NCBI GenBank assembly: GCA_001051155.2
Contig: JYIP02000004.1
Span: forward strand, 4,458,383 to 4,522,382
Reading direction: 5' to 3'
DNA: 64,000 nt
Source: Chrysoporthe austroafricana
Lineage: Eukaryota; Ascomycota; Sordariomycetes; Diaporthales; Cryphonectriaceae
The notes below the pieces were generated by a model. It saw nothing but the letters and a program-made list of their open reading frames with translations. It had not been told where the DNA came from and did not search any database. The translations under genes were made by a program, and so were the position numbers. Shown here in pieces: positions 25,449-37,903 of the stretch. The first letter of the stretch is position 1; each line of letters begins with the position of its first letter.

Positions 25449-28066
25449 ATGGCGGCCGACGAGACGGACGAGGGGTGGCCCCCCGTGGTCGTCCCGGACC
25501 GCAACTACGGCTTCCCCCGCGCCGCCTTCGACCCCTCCCTCCTGCCCGGCGCCGACGTCAACTTCCTCTCCAAGGAGGACCTCGAGGCCTTTATCTCCGC
25601 GCTGTCGGCGCCCGACCCGGCCCAGGCACACGACGATGCCCGCCCCGGCAGCCCTGGGCGCACCTCCTTCGACATCACGCGGCGGCAGTCGAGCGTGGTC
25701 GCCGACAGGCCGCCGCGGCCCGAGAGGGGGGACGACGCCCAGGAGGTCGCCGCGCACGCGGCCGCTGCGGCCGCGGACATCTCCGCGCCGGGCGAGAACG
25801 GCAGCGCCGGCGCCCAGCCGCCGCACCAGAGGGACAGCCTCTTCATCACGGCGCAGAACGACTGGGCGCCCGTGCACGAGAAGGTCGTCCGCCCCGCGGG
25901 CAGCAGTAGTGGCGGCGGCAAGGCCAAGAGGCGGCACAAGCGGCCGAGGGCGGTGCTCCCCGGGCGCCGGACCAAGGACGAGACGCGCGAGGGCTACCTG
26001 TACGGTCTGCTCAAGTACCCGTTCCTACTGTTCGTCGGGTGCTGGCTCCTGGGCCTGTCGGCGGCCTACGTCCTGACGCGGTACTATGTCTGGTTCTACG
26101 AGTACTTCATCAGCTGGCGCGGGCGCCGGGAGCAGCTGCGGCGCAACATGCGCGCGACGGCCAACTACAAGGACTGGCGCGCGGCCGCGAGGGAGCTGGA
26201 TGAGTTCCTGGGGAACACGGCATGGAAGGAGACGAACGAGTTTGCGTACTACGACTGGAAGACCGTCAAGCGGGTGTGGGACTCCATGAAGAAGAGCCGG
26301 GAGAGGGCGGAGGCCGTCGAGAGGCGGCTGGGCGACGGGCAGGGCGTGGAGCTGGAAGAGCGGCAGGAGGGCGAGAAGGCTGTGGAGGCGCTGCGGGCGC
26401 TGCTCGCCGCGTGTGTGAAGAACAACTTCGTCGGGGTGGAGAACCCGAGGCTCTACTCGCAGACCTACTACGGGACCAAGAACCTGGTGCAGAACCACGT
26501 GGATGAAGGTACGTCTCGCGGCGGGCCCTCCCGGGAATTTTGGTGCAGTGCTGACTACGAGCAGTCGAGAAGAGCCTCAAGTTCATCCTCGAGACGAAAC
26601 AGATGCGGCTGGACGAGAAGCGCGAGCTCTTCAAGAGCCTACATGCCAACTACGGCCGAACGGCGCTCTGTCTCTCCGGCGGCGCAACATTTGCTTACTA
26701 CCACTTTGGCGTGGTGAAGGCCCTCCTCGAGGAAGACCTCCTCCCGGACGTGATCACCGGCACCAGCGGCGGCGCCCTCGTCGCAGCCCTCATCGCGACA
26801 CGCACGAACGACGAGCTGAAACAGCTCCTCGTGCCCGCCCTGGCCCACAAGATCACCGCCTGCTCCGACCCGTTCTTCGCCTGGTTCCGGCGGTGGTACA
26901 GCACCGGCGCGCGGTTCGACAGCGTCGACTGGGCCAAGAAGTGCTCCTGGTTCACCCACGGGTCCATGACCTTCCGCGAGGCCTACGAGCGCACGGGGCG
27001 CATCCTCAACGTGTCCTGCGTCCCGGCCGACCCGCACAGCCCGACCATGCTGTGCAACTACCTCACCAGCCCGGACTGCGTCGTGTGGTCGGCGGTCCTG
27101 GCGTCGGCGGCCGTCCCGGGGATCCTCAACCCGGTCGTGCTGATGATGAAGCAGCGCGACGGCACGCTGGTGCCCTACTCGTTCGGGCACAAGTGGAAGG
27201 ACGGCAGCCTGCGGACGGACATCCCGCTCAAGGCGCTGAACCTGCACTTCAACGTCAATTTCACCATCGTGTCGCAGGTCAACCCGCACATCAACCTCTT
27301 CTTCTTCTCGTCGCGCGGCTCCGTCGGGCAGCCGGTGACGCACCGCAAGGGCCGCGGGTGGCGCGGCGGGTTCCTGGGGACGGCGGCCGAGCAGTACATC
27401 AAGCTCGACCTCACCAAGTGGCTCAAGATCCTCCGGCAGCTGGAGCTGCTGCCGCGCTTCGTGGGCCAGGACTGGAGCCAGATCTGGCTGCAGCAAGGGT
27501 TCGGCGGCACCATCACCATCTGGCCGCGCAGCGTCCCCACGGACTTCGCCCGCATCCTCACCGACCCCACCCCGGCGCGCTTCGCCCGCATGATCCACGA
27601 GGGCCAGCAGTCCGCCTTCCCCACCGTCAAGTTCGTCGCGAACCGCCTGAAGGTCGAGCGCGCTGTCGCGCGCGGCCGCGCCGCGACCCGCGGGCTCGAC
27701 CTGAACCTCGGCCCCGGCCTCGGCCCCGGCGGCGGCGACCGTGCCGGCATCGAGAGCATCATCAGCGAGGAGGACCTGCGGAGCCTGCTCCGGGGAGCCG
27801 GCCGCGCCGACAGCGGCGGCGGTAGCGACCTGCTCCTCGCGAGCAGCGCTACGGGCACCGAGGACGAGACGACGGCTGACGAGGCCGAGCCCGCGCCCGG
27901 GTACGACGACGACGAGTGCGCGGTCGTCGAGGAGGAGGACGACTTCGCCGCGCCCGGGGACGCGGTTGTGCTAGAGAGCATCGAGCGCGACGATGACGGG
28001 GAGGAGGAGGGCGACGAGCGGGATCCGCTGCTGGAGATGAGGCTGCGGGGGGAGAAGGAGGAGTGA
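25449..28066 (+). CDS. Patatin-like triacylglycerol lipase (TGL4/TGL5 type)
   Basis: Two exons, 25449-26508 and 26565-28066 (56-bp GT-AG intron), 853 aa. Residues about 190-212 (YPFLLFVGCWLLGLSAAYVL) form a hydrophobic hairpin or membrane segment typical of lipid-droplet lipases. The patatin domain begins around residue 383: oxyanion motif LSGGATFAYYHFG, nucleophile Ser421 in GTSGG, and the dyad Asp566 in KDGSLRTDIP. The C-terminal 200 residues are acidic and low in complexity. Yeast Tgl3/4/5 hydrolyse triacylglycerol at lipid droplets, and Tgl4 also has acyltransferase activity. The exact orthologue cannot be assigned from one sequence. Codon use is extremely GC-rich, in line with the flanking genes. 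Confidence 0.92.
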
Positions 28067-31000
28067 GGCCGGGCGGCGGGTCCGGTGTACCGGTGAAGAA
28101 AAGAAAAAAGTCTCTGTCTGTTCACGGCGCGCGGTTGTGAAATTTTCTTCTCTTTTTTTGTTTTGGGTTTTACGCACCCCCATTGCGTGGCGTTCAGGAA
28201 AGGACAGAGTGGTGGAGTATTGTTTGGATCAAGACTACAGGTATCTACAGATAGCATTCATCGCGGTATTGGGATGGGAATAAAGTTCAGAGTCCTTTAG
28301 ACACTCCTCTTTACATCTATCCCTCGTAATTATCCCTCCATCCGTCTGTCTGTCTATACGAGACGTTAACCGACACCACGCCCTGGGCCTCGTCGGCCCC
28401 TCGCGCTCGCGAGGTTGCTATCCACAGCGCGGCCGGGCCACCTCAAGGGCAGAACAGCTCGACATCCGCCGCCCCGCCCCCCCGCATAATGACGATCACG
28501 ATATGTTGGTGGTCTAGGTTTCACGGTCTTCTCCCCCCTCCCCCCTCCTTCCATCCATAGAGGTCGTGGTAAGCCCTCACATCATCCTGACTGACCCTAC
28601 CCGCGGGACCCACGAGCCCCGGGCGTCCCGGCCCCGTCCGAGGCCCGCCCGTGGAGACCCCCATCCGGAACACCTCCGAGACGAAGCGAAGCAGGGACGT
28701 CATTGCCGGGGAAAGGGAGTGACGGTGGGTAGGGGGAGGAAGAGGGAGTGGGAGAGAGGTGTGTCATACCACGGCCCCTCGAAGGAGGGGGGACCCGCCT
28801 GCCAGCCCGACAGGGTTGGCGGGGTCTGACGAGCACCACAGAACCTTCGAGGGAGGCCGTCATGGCGTTTGCATAATGCCCACGCGTTCGATGGTGACGT
28901 CGAGAGAAGGGGCCTCTGGGGGCAGGGGGCCAAGGGGGAGGGGAGGGGAGGGGGAGGGGGAGCGAGGCACACGTCACTGGGCGGTCGAGTGGACAGCACA
29001 ATAAATAAGGGTCCCCTGGGGTGCGCGCCGCGCCGCGTCGAGCCCCACGTGCCTGTCATGCTGAACTACCCAGTAGTGCGATGATGGGAGGGAGAGTAGT
29101 CGTTTCGTTTCATGCAGGGCTCTTTGGCTTTCTGGCACCGGATGAGGGGGGATCCCTCGAAAAAGCTTGGCCAGCGGACGAGTTGCTGGCCTGAAACAGG
29201 GAATCCTCTGAGGCCGGGGTGACGGGTTGATCCTGGGGACCGGTCGCGGTGCGGTGAGCCAGTCAACGCAACAGGAGCAGGAAGGGGTTCTCTGCCAAGT
29301 CCGTCTACCGGTACTCGACTAGTAGGTTATGCGGGAGATGTGTTGCGTGGCCAGCAATGCCGGCTGGCCTTCCGTCTGCCGGGCCAGTGTCGCGATCATG
29401 GGCGGCCGACGTCAGCAGCGAGGTTTGAAGCAGGTTTTTTTTTTCCCTTCTTCAGCCCCCGGAGAGCGGCCATAGCAACATCGCGGGGGCCAGAGAGATG
29501 AGACGAGATGAGACGAGACGATGATGCCAGTGGCGAGGCTGGCGGACCTGGAGCCTCGTCTCCGGCTGGCAGTCTGTCCTGGCCTGTCTGCGTGCAGAGC
29601 GATGTGCCACGACGACAACGCAGAATCCAAGGCTCGGCCGCCCTCCTGCAGGCCAAGATCCGGGGCCCTCCCGAGAAATCCCCGTGTTGTCAGGCTGTCG
29701 GGGCTGTATCCTATTAGGTACGCGGCTCGCCGTGTCAGGCCAGATCGCCTGTGACCTCACCGTCTGATAGCAACTCTGCAGCCTTACTGAAGGGGTGGCC
29801 ATCCAGCACGACATCGAGAACCGGGACGCCATGAACCAACCCCTGGGACTGACCACTCGGCGCGTAGGATGCTGCCACGAGGGTTGTTGCGCAAGGGAGG
29901 ATCTCGGTGAGATATGCTCTGTGTGTTGTACGTGGACCAAACTTTGAACTTCTGGATCTCCCCAGCTTACTGAGCTCCTCCGAAGGATGCGTGACGTCAA
30001 ACCGCATACAGATACCCTGACGCTGGAGTGGCAGGATGGCCACGCACGGGCCATTGGCTGTTGGTGATCAACGCGTACCTTGCACAGATTGTCCAATTTC
30101 GCAAGGCCGTTGGAAGCTTAAATTTCACCGCATGTTCTGTGTCCGGCTTCGAGGCTGCTAGGGTTTGACGGCGAGTCGTTGAGGCCCGTGATGGTGTTCG
30201 CTGGCCAGAAACCGCTGGACCCCTAATCTCTCGCGGCTCACCGCTCGGGCCTGGTCTCGCCTGGCCACAGACAGTCTGTCTCACCTTTTGGGATGTGCTC
30301 AGAAAGGGCTGGTAGATTACTGTATGGCCGCCGGTTTGCGATGCCACGCTGGCACGTGGAGCGTCTCTGCCAGGCCCTTGGTTCCGCCCGACAACTGAAC
30401 AGCCTGACGACGCCGTTTCTCTCGCCGCTCCCAGGCACGCCACCGGTGACACGGGCGGGCGGGCGGGCTAGAACTGCTGTCGTGCGCAGAGACACAGTCC
30501 AGAACGCGCGCTGGGGGGGGGGGCGCTGTTCCACCCGGGATGCCGTAAACAAGGGGATGCTCCGCAGCGAACCGGCGGCCTAGGGTACTTACGCCAGCGG
30601 TCTCCACGATGTGCCGTCATCATGCCGGAAAGCTGCCCCGCTGCTGCAGGAGAGATATGAGGGTGCCAGGGGTGGGTTGCAACCGCATGCAGTCGTTCTC
30701 GTGGGTATGTCTGGTCCAGTCACGAGGGAGCTGCAGTGCGCCATCCATCAGATCTCTCACCCGAGATGCGGCACGCAGCTGTCTGTGGCTGCGGGATAGA
30801 TGAGCTTCGACGCCCTCCCTCCCTCCCCCGGGTGCTGCAAGTGTGGCCTGCCACCTGGGGTGTGGTTGCGAGTTGCGCTTCCACCGACCCGAGCCAATGG
30901 CCCCTGGCCTGCCTCACGCGCGACGGCACTGGGATGAGTGTCGACATGCGGCGGGCGGCGGCCACGACTGACCGACACGGCAGGAGGCGTGCAGTAGTTT

Positions 31001-32402
31001 GGTTGTCGCCGCCCGGGGTGAGAATTAAATCCCTCATAGTGAAGCTCGATCCAGAGGGCGGAGGGACCTGTCGCGAGAGGTGCAGGACGCTCTGGTGTGG
31101 CGGTCGCCGGCGCGCATGGCAGTGCAGCATGCAGGTAGTTTTTTTATTTTTATTTTTTATGCCGGAGAGAGACGGGAGAGACAGAGAGGGAAGCCGGCTG
31201 AACTGGCGGCACCTCTCCGCAAGGATCCATATCTAATGAGGCTGACTTGGCCCCCGTCGACCCGTCAGATCGCCCTTGCGACAGCGTAGGGTCAGGCCTC
31301 CCCCGCGCCATGCGTGCGTGCGTGTGTCCCCGGTGGAGTTCTCCCCTTGAGCGCCTCGCAGGGCCTGGGCCTGAGCCATCGGGTCCGGCCAGGTCCAGGC
31401 AGACGTGCGGTGAGAGAGGTGCAGACGGGAGCAGGCCAGATGCGCCTCCGTCTTGTCGCGTCGAGTCGAGTCTGATCGCTGGTGTTGCAGATGCGGACGT
31501 ACGCACTATCGCGTTCCCTTTTCGAGAACGCGACGAGCTTCTCTCCGGCCGCATGCATGGATCAACAGGAGGCCTCTCGGTTGATCCGGAGTAATTTCGT
31601 TGAGGAAGGGATGGATCATCTTGATCATCGATCGCTGATGGCATGACATGATAGACTCATCAAAAAGGCGGCTGGTCGACATGTGATTGAGGTACGAAGT
31701 ACTCTCGGTATCGCAAGATCGTGCCTACCAAAAGCAGGAGATAGTCAGCAGAAGGGGGCCAGGGGGTGGACGGGTACGTACCGTATTACTTGTATTATGT
31801 ATTACTGTACTACGGTACCGTACGTCTGTACCATACAGACTATACTATGGTACGTACATACTGGGTATGTCACGGTAGTCACGGCAGTCACGGTAGTACA
31901 TAGTATTGGTATCTTCAGGGGCGCGGATAGCGTCTTGCACGTGCTCACCCTCGCGCGCCCACTCGCCCACCTGCCACTTCGTGCTGTACCACCACCACTC
32001 ACTTATCACTTACTATGTACATACCCACTCTACTCTATGGCATGTACCTACGTACCGACGTACGGACGAACGATCAACAATGCCTCCCTCGCCCGCGACG
32101 GCGCGGCGAACCTGCATGAGAAGAACAAGATAGAGCCGCGCCGGGCTGCAGCCACTTGTTTCAGGCCGGCGGCGAGGTCATGACCACCGCCGGAAGGACA
32201 GGTCGTCCCGTCGCCTGACCACCAAATAAAGAGGCGGGACCGTCACGCTAGAAGCTTGAGAAGATTCGGAGAGAGGAGAATTCCCAGGGAACTTCTGGAA
32301 ACTTTTTCCAGGTGCAGGCTCAGCCGCCTGCCCAGCGCGCCAGCCAGCCAGTCAGCCAGCCTTATCTGCTCTCTCTGCACCTGACAGACACCACCCTGCT
32401 GG

Positions 32403-32403
<1 letters not shown>

Positions 32404-32435
<32 letters not shown>

Positions 32436-32436
32436 N

Positions 32437-32496
<60 letters not shown>

Positions 32497-32501
32497 CCCC
32501 C
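32404..32501. repeat. Homopolymer block T32-N-C32-T28-C5, probable assembly join
   Basis: Pure T run 32404-32435, a single N at 32436, pure C run 32437-32468, T run 32469-32496, then C5. The single ambiguous base and the alternation of pure runs suggest a gap closed through low-quality homopolymer sequence rather than real DNA. Confidence 0.8.
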
Positions 32502-33661
32502 GTCTCCCCTTCCCTGCCCCTTCGCACGCGCTACCTGGGGGGGATCTGACATCGTGGGGCCCATCCCCTCAGCCCTGCCTGTCACGAACAGGCCCAGACG
32601 GGTGTCTCCAGAGGCGGTCGGCGGCCGGCGGGCCAAGGCCAAGGCCACTTATAAGACGCGCAACGTCTTGCATATCCTCGGCATCCCCTCAGCGCTCAGC
32701 GGCAGAGCACGCGCTATCAGCCTTGCTTTGTCTTTGAGACGCCTTGGCAGTCATCGCGAGGGAGTGCACCGCCACGGCCACTGCCATTGCTAGCAGTCTT
32801 GGTCCCCGTGCTGGTCCTTGGGACGCTCATCCCCATCCTCACCACCACCATCACCATCATCAATCATCGGCAGCACCGGCTGGGAACCAGGGACCCGCCG
32901 GCATCAGACTTGTCGTCCGGCACCCCAGTACCAGCGCGCTGCACCTGGCTAGGCTGGTGGCCCGAGGTATTTTCTTCCCTAGCTCGCTCGCCGCCTCCCA
33001 CTCCGCCCGTCTCCCGTCCCGCGGCCGTTGGAACGTTACCCTCCTCGCACAGAGAGAGGGGAGCACTGGGAGGGATACGGCCTTCCACGGAACGCGGATT
33101 AGCAAGCCTTTGTCAGCTAACACGAGAGGGCCCAGGGACCAGCCGCCGCTGTTAGTCGTCCTCGTCCTGTCTATCGTCACCGGCCCAGTCCAGCCCTCCC
33201 CACAGCCCGTCACTGAAAATGGCCCGCCATTTCCTAGACGAGAGGGCCCTCGCCCTCTGACATCCACCACCACCATAACCACCGCCCTGTATACCTGGTA
33301 GCCGCCCGCCACACCCGCCCGCCCAGCAGCGCCCCCGCCCTGTGCCGGCCAACCTGCGCGGCAGCTGAGCGGCGGCTTCCAGCATCGACGGGCGCCCCGT
33401 CACTGCATCCGTCACCCGTCCAGCCCGCTACGGCGGACAGTTCCAGCGGGCGGGAGAACTCCCACACTCCCCCAAGCCCGCTGTCGTACCCCACCTCTCC
33501 AGGCCCAGCCAGTGGACCGATTTCTAATTTCCACCGCCTGCACGGTTTGTCATCCGACCGGCGGCGACGCCTTGGCCTGGCCCGGGACTGGCGCTCACCC
33601 ACTAATAAAGCCTACCACAATTCCCTCATACTTTTTTGCACCGAAGGCAGCAGAGAAGAGG

Positions 33662-33698
33662 AAAAAAAAAAAAAAAAAAACCCCCCCCCCCCCCCCCC

Positions 33699-33743
<45 letters not shown>

Positions 33744-33767
33744 NAAAAAAAAAAAAAAAAAAAAAAA
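33662..33767. repeat. Homopolymer block A19-C18-A-C44-N-A23, probable assembly join
   Basis: Pure A run 33662-33680, C run 33681-33743 interrupted by one A at 33699, N at 33744, A run 33745-33767. It has the same design as the block at 32404, on the complementary bases. Confidence 0.8.
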
Positions 33768-33798
33768 GGGCGAGGCGCCAGGAAAATCTTACATCGAC

Positions 33799-33809
33799 AC
33801 CACCACTAC

Positions 33810-33846
<37 letters not shown>

Positions 33847-33847
33847 T
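33799..33847. repeat. (ACC)n/(GCC)n trinucleotide repeat
   Basis: About 49 bp of ACC then GCC units, upstream of the leader of the SAT4-like kinase gene. It would encode poly-Ala/Pro/Arg in any frame and is not part of a supported protein. Confidence 0.9.
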
Positions 33848-34345
33848 GCCGTTTTGTCTGCCCTCTAGAGACCCCCCACGTCTGGGCTTGGCCCACTCCC
33901 CCAAGGCGCTCCTGTCGCCGCGCAACAACACCTCCCGGCTCTCTTTGACGTCCCAGCCCAGACCGCGCTGTGCCTCCTCGCTCTGACTGGTCTTGCGCGT
34001 GCGCCCTGCCCTGCCTGGCTCGATTCGGCACCCCCCTGTCGACAGCCAGAAAACCTGCTGCTGCTTCGCGCTCGCTGTCTTTCCGGCACCAGGGCCTCGG
34101 ACGGCGAATAAGCCGCGCAGCTTTGCTCTTGGGCCTTGCAACCTACCCTGCCAGGCCGCAGACCATACCACGCCGACCGAGAGTTCAGACTTGCCGCTTG
34201 TCACACACAACCTTGTGTGTGCCAGCCAGCCTCTGGCCCTGCAGCGTTTCGCCCGCGCCCTCGTTGCAGCCGTCTCTGCCACCACCCCCCCCGGTCAGCT
34301 TACACGGGGGCCTCTGGTTCGCCCTCGCCCTCGCTCTTAAAAACC

Positions 34346-36004
34346 ATGGCCAGCACCCCTCCCGTCACGGTTGCGAAGACCTCGACCACAGCCTCGTCCT
34401 CTTCGCAACCCGCCTCCATCAAGTCCGTCGAGCTCTCCAGCAAGGGCGGCTCGCCGAAACTCAACGCCCAGAACGGCCTTGTCCCCGCCGCAGACCAGCT
34501 GCCGCGATCCGCCACCGGCGAGAGGCCCACCGTCAAGGACCGGCTCACGCGCATGTTCTCTACCAAGGAGGTCAACAAGCTCGACATGGCCAACGCCTCG
34601 CCGTCCAAGAAGCAGCCGCCGGCGCAGGCCGGCGCGGGCGCTGCTACGGGCGCTGCTACTGGCGCCGCCCGCGCCGCGACGCCGCCTCAGAAACCCACCG
34701 CCCCCTCGCGGCAGGTCTCCAACATCGAGCGGCTGGACGCCGCCAAGCCCGCCGACAAGACGCCGCAGCCCAAGTCCGCAAAGACCACCAACGGCCACGT
34801 CTCCACGCGCTTCGTCGTGAACCCGGACGTCCAGGGCGGCCACGAGCACCACCTCAAGTCGAGCCGGCGCCAGGAGAAGCTGTCGGACATGTTCAAGGGC
34901 CTGCTGGGCAGGAAGACCGAGCACGCCCCCGAGAACGACCTGTCGCTGGTCTCCAGCTGGGTCGACACGCTCAAGCAGGAGAAGCTCGCCTCGCTGAACG
35001 CGTCCGCCGAGAAGAAGGGCGGGCCGAACCAGACGGCCACGCTCGTGGAGAAGTACGGAAAGTGCCAGGAAGTGATTGGGCGCGGTGCGTTCGGCATCGT
35101 GAGGATATCGCACAAGAAGATCGAGGGCCAGCCCGGGGAGAAGCTGTACGCCGTGAAGGAGTTCCGGCGCAGGCCGGAGGAGACGGAGAAGAAGTACAGC
35201 AAGCGCCTGACAGCCGAGTTCTGCATCTCGTCCTCGCTGCGGCACCCCAACGTCATCCACACCCTGGACTTGCTCAAGGACGCGAAGGGGGACTTCTGCG
35301 AGGTCATGGAGTTCTGCCCGGGCGGCGACCTCTACACGCTGGTGCTCGCGGCGTCGAAGCTCGAGGTGCAGGAGGCAGACTGCTACTTCAAGCAGATGAT
35401 GCGCGGCGTGGAGTACATGCACGAGATGGGCGTCGCGCACCGGGACCTGAAGCCCGAGAACCTGCTCCTCACGACGAACGGCGGCCTCAAGATTACGGAC
35501 TTTGGCAACGGCGAGTGCTTCCGGATGGCCTGGGAGAACGATGCGCACATGGTGTCGGGGCTCTGCGGCTCCGCGCCGTATATCGCGCCGGAGGAATACA
35601 TTGACAAGGAGTTTGACGCGAGGGCGGTGGACGTGTGGGCCTGCGGTGTCATCTACATGGCGATGAGGACGGGCAGGCATCTGTGGCGGGTCGCGAAGAA
35701 GGAGGAAGACGAGTTCTATGCCCGCTATCTCGAGGGGCGGCGAGACGAGGAGGGATACGGACCAATAGAGTCTCTGCACAGGGTAAGTCAAGTCCTCAGG
35801 CCGGATCTGCGCTCCATCCACCCTGCCTTCTTCGATCGCCCCGGGGCCGCCGCTCTAACGAGAACCCAACAGGCACGATGTAGGAACGTCATCTACTCGA
35901 TCCTAGACCCCAACCCGACACGCCGGATCACAGCGTCACAAGTCCTCAAGTCAGAATGGGGCCGCGAAATAAAACTCTGCAAGGCCGGCGAGGAGGGCCT
36001 CTAA
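34346..36004 (+). CDS. SAT4/HAL4-type serine/threonine protein kinase
   Basis: Exons 34346-35782 and 35873-36004, 522 aa. The N-terminal 230 residues are Ser/Ala/Pro-rich and unstructured. The kinase domain (about 237-515) shows the Gly loop GRGAFGIV, the ATP-binding Lys in YAVKEF, HRDLKPENLL, DFGNGE and SAPYIAPEEY (APE). It belongs to the fungal NPR/HAL5 family; yeast Sat4/Hal4 regulates K+ uptake through Trk1/Trk2 and nutrient transporters at the plasma membrane. Oddity: the 90-bp intron 35783-35872 (donor GTAAGT) is a multiple of three with no in-frame stop, so retention would add 30 residues between HR and ARCRNV in the C-lobe. The start is the ATG in a CCATGG context after a long C/T-rich leader. 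Confidence 0.92.
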   Translation: MASTPPVTVAKTSTTASSSSQPASIKSVELSSKGGSPKLNAQNGLVPAADQLPRSATGERPTVKDRLTRMFSTKEVNKLDMANASPSKKQPPAQAGAGAATGAATGAARAATPPQKPTAPSRQVSNIERLDAAKPADKTPQPKSAKTTNGHVSTRFVVNPDVQGGHEHHLKSSRRQEKLSDMFKGLLGRKTEHAPENDLSLVSSWVDTLKQEKLASLNASAEKKGGPNQTATLVEKYGKCQEVIGRGAFGIVRISHKKIEGQPGEKLYAVKEFRRRPEETEKKYSKRLTAEFCISSSLRHPNVIHTLDLLKDAKGDFCEVMEFCPGGDLYTLVLAASKLEVQEADCYFKQMMRGVEYMHEMGVAHRDLKPENLLLTTNGGLKITDFGNGECFRMAWENDAHMVSGLCGSAPYIAPEEYIDKEFDARAVDVWACGVIYMAMRTGRHLWRVAKKEEDEFYARYLEGRRDEEGYGPIESLHRVSQVLRPDLRSIHPAFFDRPGAAALTRTQQARCRNVIYSILDPNPTRRITASQVLKSEWGREIKLCKAGEEGL

Positions 36005-37903
36005 CCTATGTCCCGTCGTTTCCACCGGCTTACCTCCGGTGTGGGATGGCGGCAGCTTTCACGTTTCGGTGAGACAGACCCACGGCCCACAGCACGTGTT
36101 GGACAGACACTACGCAGCAGGCCGCCACAGGCTCTCCATCCTGAATAGGGAGCCGCCTAAAAAAAAAAACAATATATAAATTATGACACTTTTCACGATG
36201 AAACATGAAGTCCTTTTTTCTCCCCGCGCGCGATACACGGCACTGGAGTCCCGGATGGTTCTGGTTTTTTTTGCTGTCAGATGACTGCTGTCCTTATACC
36301 AAGCCTTTTCCTTTTTGTTGCTCTTTTGCTGTCATGGACAGTCGGACGGGCGTGGGGGGGCAGACGAGCAGACAGCATGCGTGTGGGCGCTCGTCACCGC
36401 GAACGATCAGGCTACATCTGCATTGGACACAAAGCAAGCTCGCATCCGGAAAGCCCGGCAACACGGCTCGACATCATCGGGCACGGACATGAAAAAAAAA
36501 AAAAGATAACACCCTCCCCTCCCCCTCCCCTCGTCACATGGACCACCGGGAATAACGACAGCATGAAATGACTCGCCCCGCCTGGTATCGAGAAACTATG
36601 TTTTGAACGCATCTCTTAAGCGATTGGACGTGAGACCAAGGAGGGAGGGAGGGAGGCTTTGGAGGGACCAGCGTTCGCGACGCCGGCTCGGACGGACGTG
36701 GTGTGATGTTTGGGTGCGGATGGTGGCGCACGCCGTCCGCATCGGGGAGACGGCCGAACGGTCCCTCGGGCGGAGCAGTGCGGTTGTGAGAGAGAGAGAG
36801 AGCGGGCGCGCAAGTCTCCTCGCGGCTTGTCCCGGCCGTCCGATGCCTCCCTGTCCTGCTCGGAACCTTGCGAGGTCTCCCCAGGAGGATAGGTGGGTGG
36901 ACGCATGGCCGGCAGCACATTGCTTGGTTCTGGTGGCTGGCGCGCTGGGTGGGTGCAATGGGGGGGGGGGGTTTGTTGGTGGGCGAGTATGGCGATATGA
37001 ATACATATTTCTCTACTGGGACGCAAGAGCGAAGCGCAGCAGGTCGAAGGCCGGGGTCGGTAGGCGGATCGGTTTCTGTTAGGGGGCCGCTCGCCGCCTA
37101 TGGAGGTATTGGGTGTGCTTTTTTTTCTCTTCTTTGGCGTCTGGGTTGGGAGTCGAGGGACAGAGCTCGGGCTTTGGGCGAATACAGTACCGCTTTTTCC
37201 TTCCTTGCTTGCTTTTTTTTCTTTTTCTTTTTTCTTTCCTTTGAGATGACTTCTACGTTCCAATGATGAGGGCCGGGTCGGGGCCAGCCTACCTGCTACT
37301 TACCAAAAACTTTTGTGTTTCCTGCTCCAAAGGCTGCCTGCTTGCTTGCTGGCTCGGCTATTCAGCCTCGAGCGAGGCTCGGCCCTCCCTGCCTCGCTAC
37401 TCACTCGCCTACCCAATTGGCGCTGCGAGGCCCCGCGGGCCAACCTGAACAGGGCAGCTGGTTGGTCACCTTGAGACAGCCTCGTCACACAGACATACAC
37501 ACAGACGCCCTCTCTACCTCGGCCGCGAGGTATCCATCTATCGATCATCTAGCCCCAGCAGCTGTTTCGGGACGGGAATCTAACAATGCTCGCCGATTTT
37601 TTTTTACAAAAAAGACGGCGGCCCCGAGGCAGGAAGTAGAAGTATCATTTTTCAATTCCAGCGGCTCTCTGCCGCGCTCGATCTTTGTATTACTTGCTTC
37701 GCTCCGCCGTAGCGTGACCAGATCGGAGCAGGGGGAAAAATCCACGAGAAAAAGATTACCCAGTGGCGCCTTGCTTCGTTCCCTTTGGATCCCTTTGCAT
37801 GCCTCCGTCGCCGTCCTGTCGAGATTACAACCTCCATTCGAACCAAGCCTGAGAGTTTCCCGCCTGCTGCTTGAGTAGATGCCATGCCGCCGTTCCAATC
37901 TCA
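36005..37903. other. Convergent 1.9-kb 3' region between two kinase genes
   Basis: The SAT4-like (+) and CaMKK-like (-) genes end toward each other here. The stretch holds several T- and A-rich runs consistent with 3' ends on both strands (36159-36170, 36491-36503, 37210-37240). No gene recognised. Confidence 0.5.

Larger units (their letters stand above)
28067..34345. other. GC-rich 6.3-kb gene desert
   Basis: No frame here resembles a known protein and none has convincing splice continuity. Features seen: G-rich runs near 28930-28965, GTAC/TACGTA-rich sequence near 31780-31870 and 32030-32070, two homopolymer/N blocks, a GCC repeat, and the C/T-rich leader of the kinase gene from about 33900. 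The rest may be long regulatory sequence or non-coding RNA, but nothing in it identifies one. Confidence 0.5.

Noticed and set aside
33512..33986. Frames reading Lys/Pro runs through the homopolymer block
   Set aside because: Created by the A/C homopolymers and the N; no biological support.
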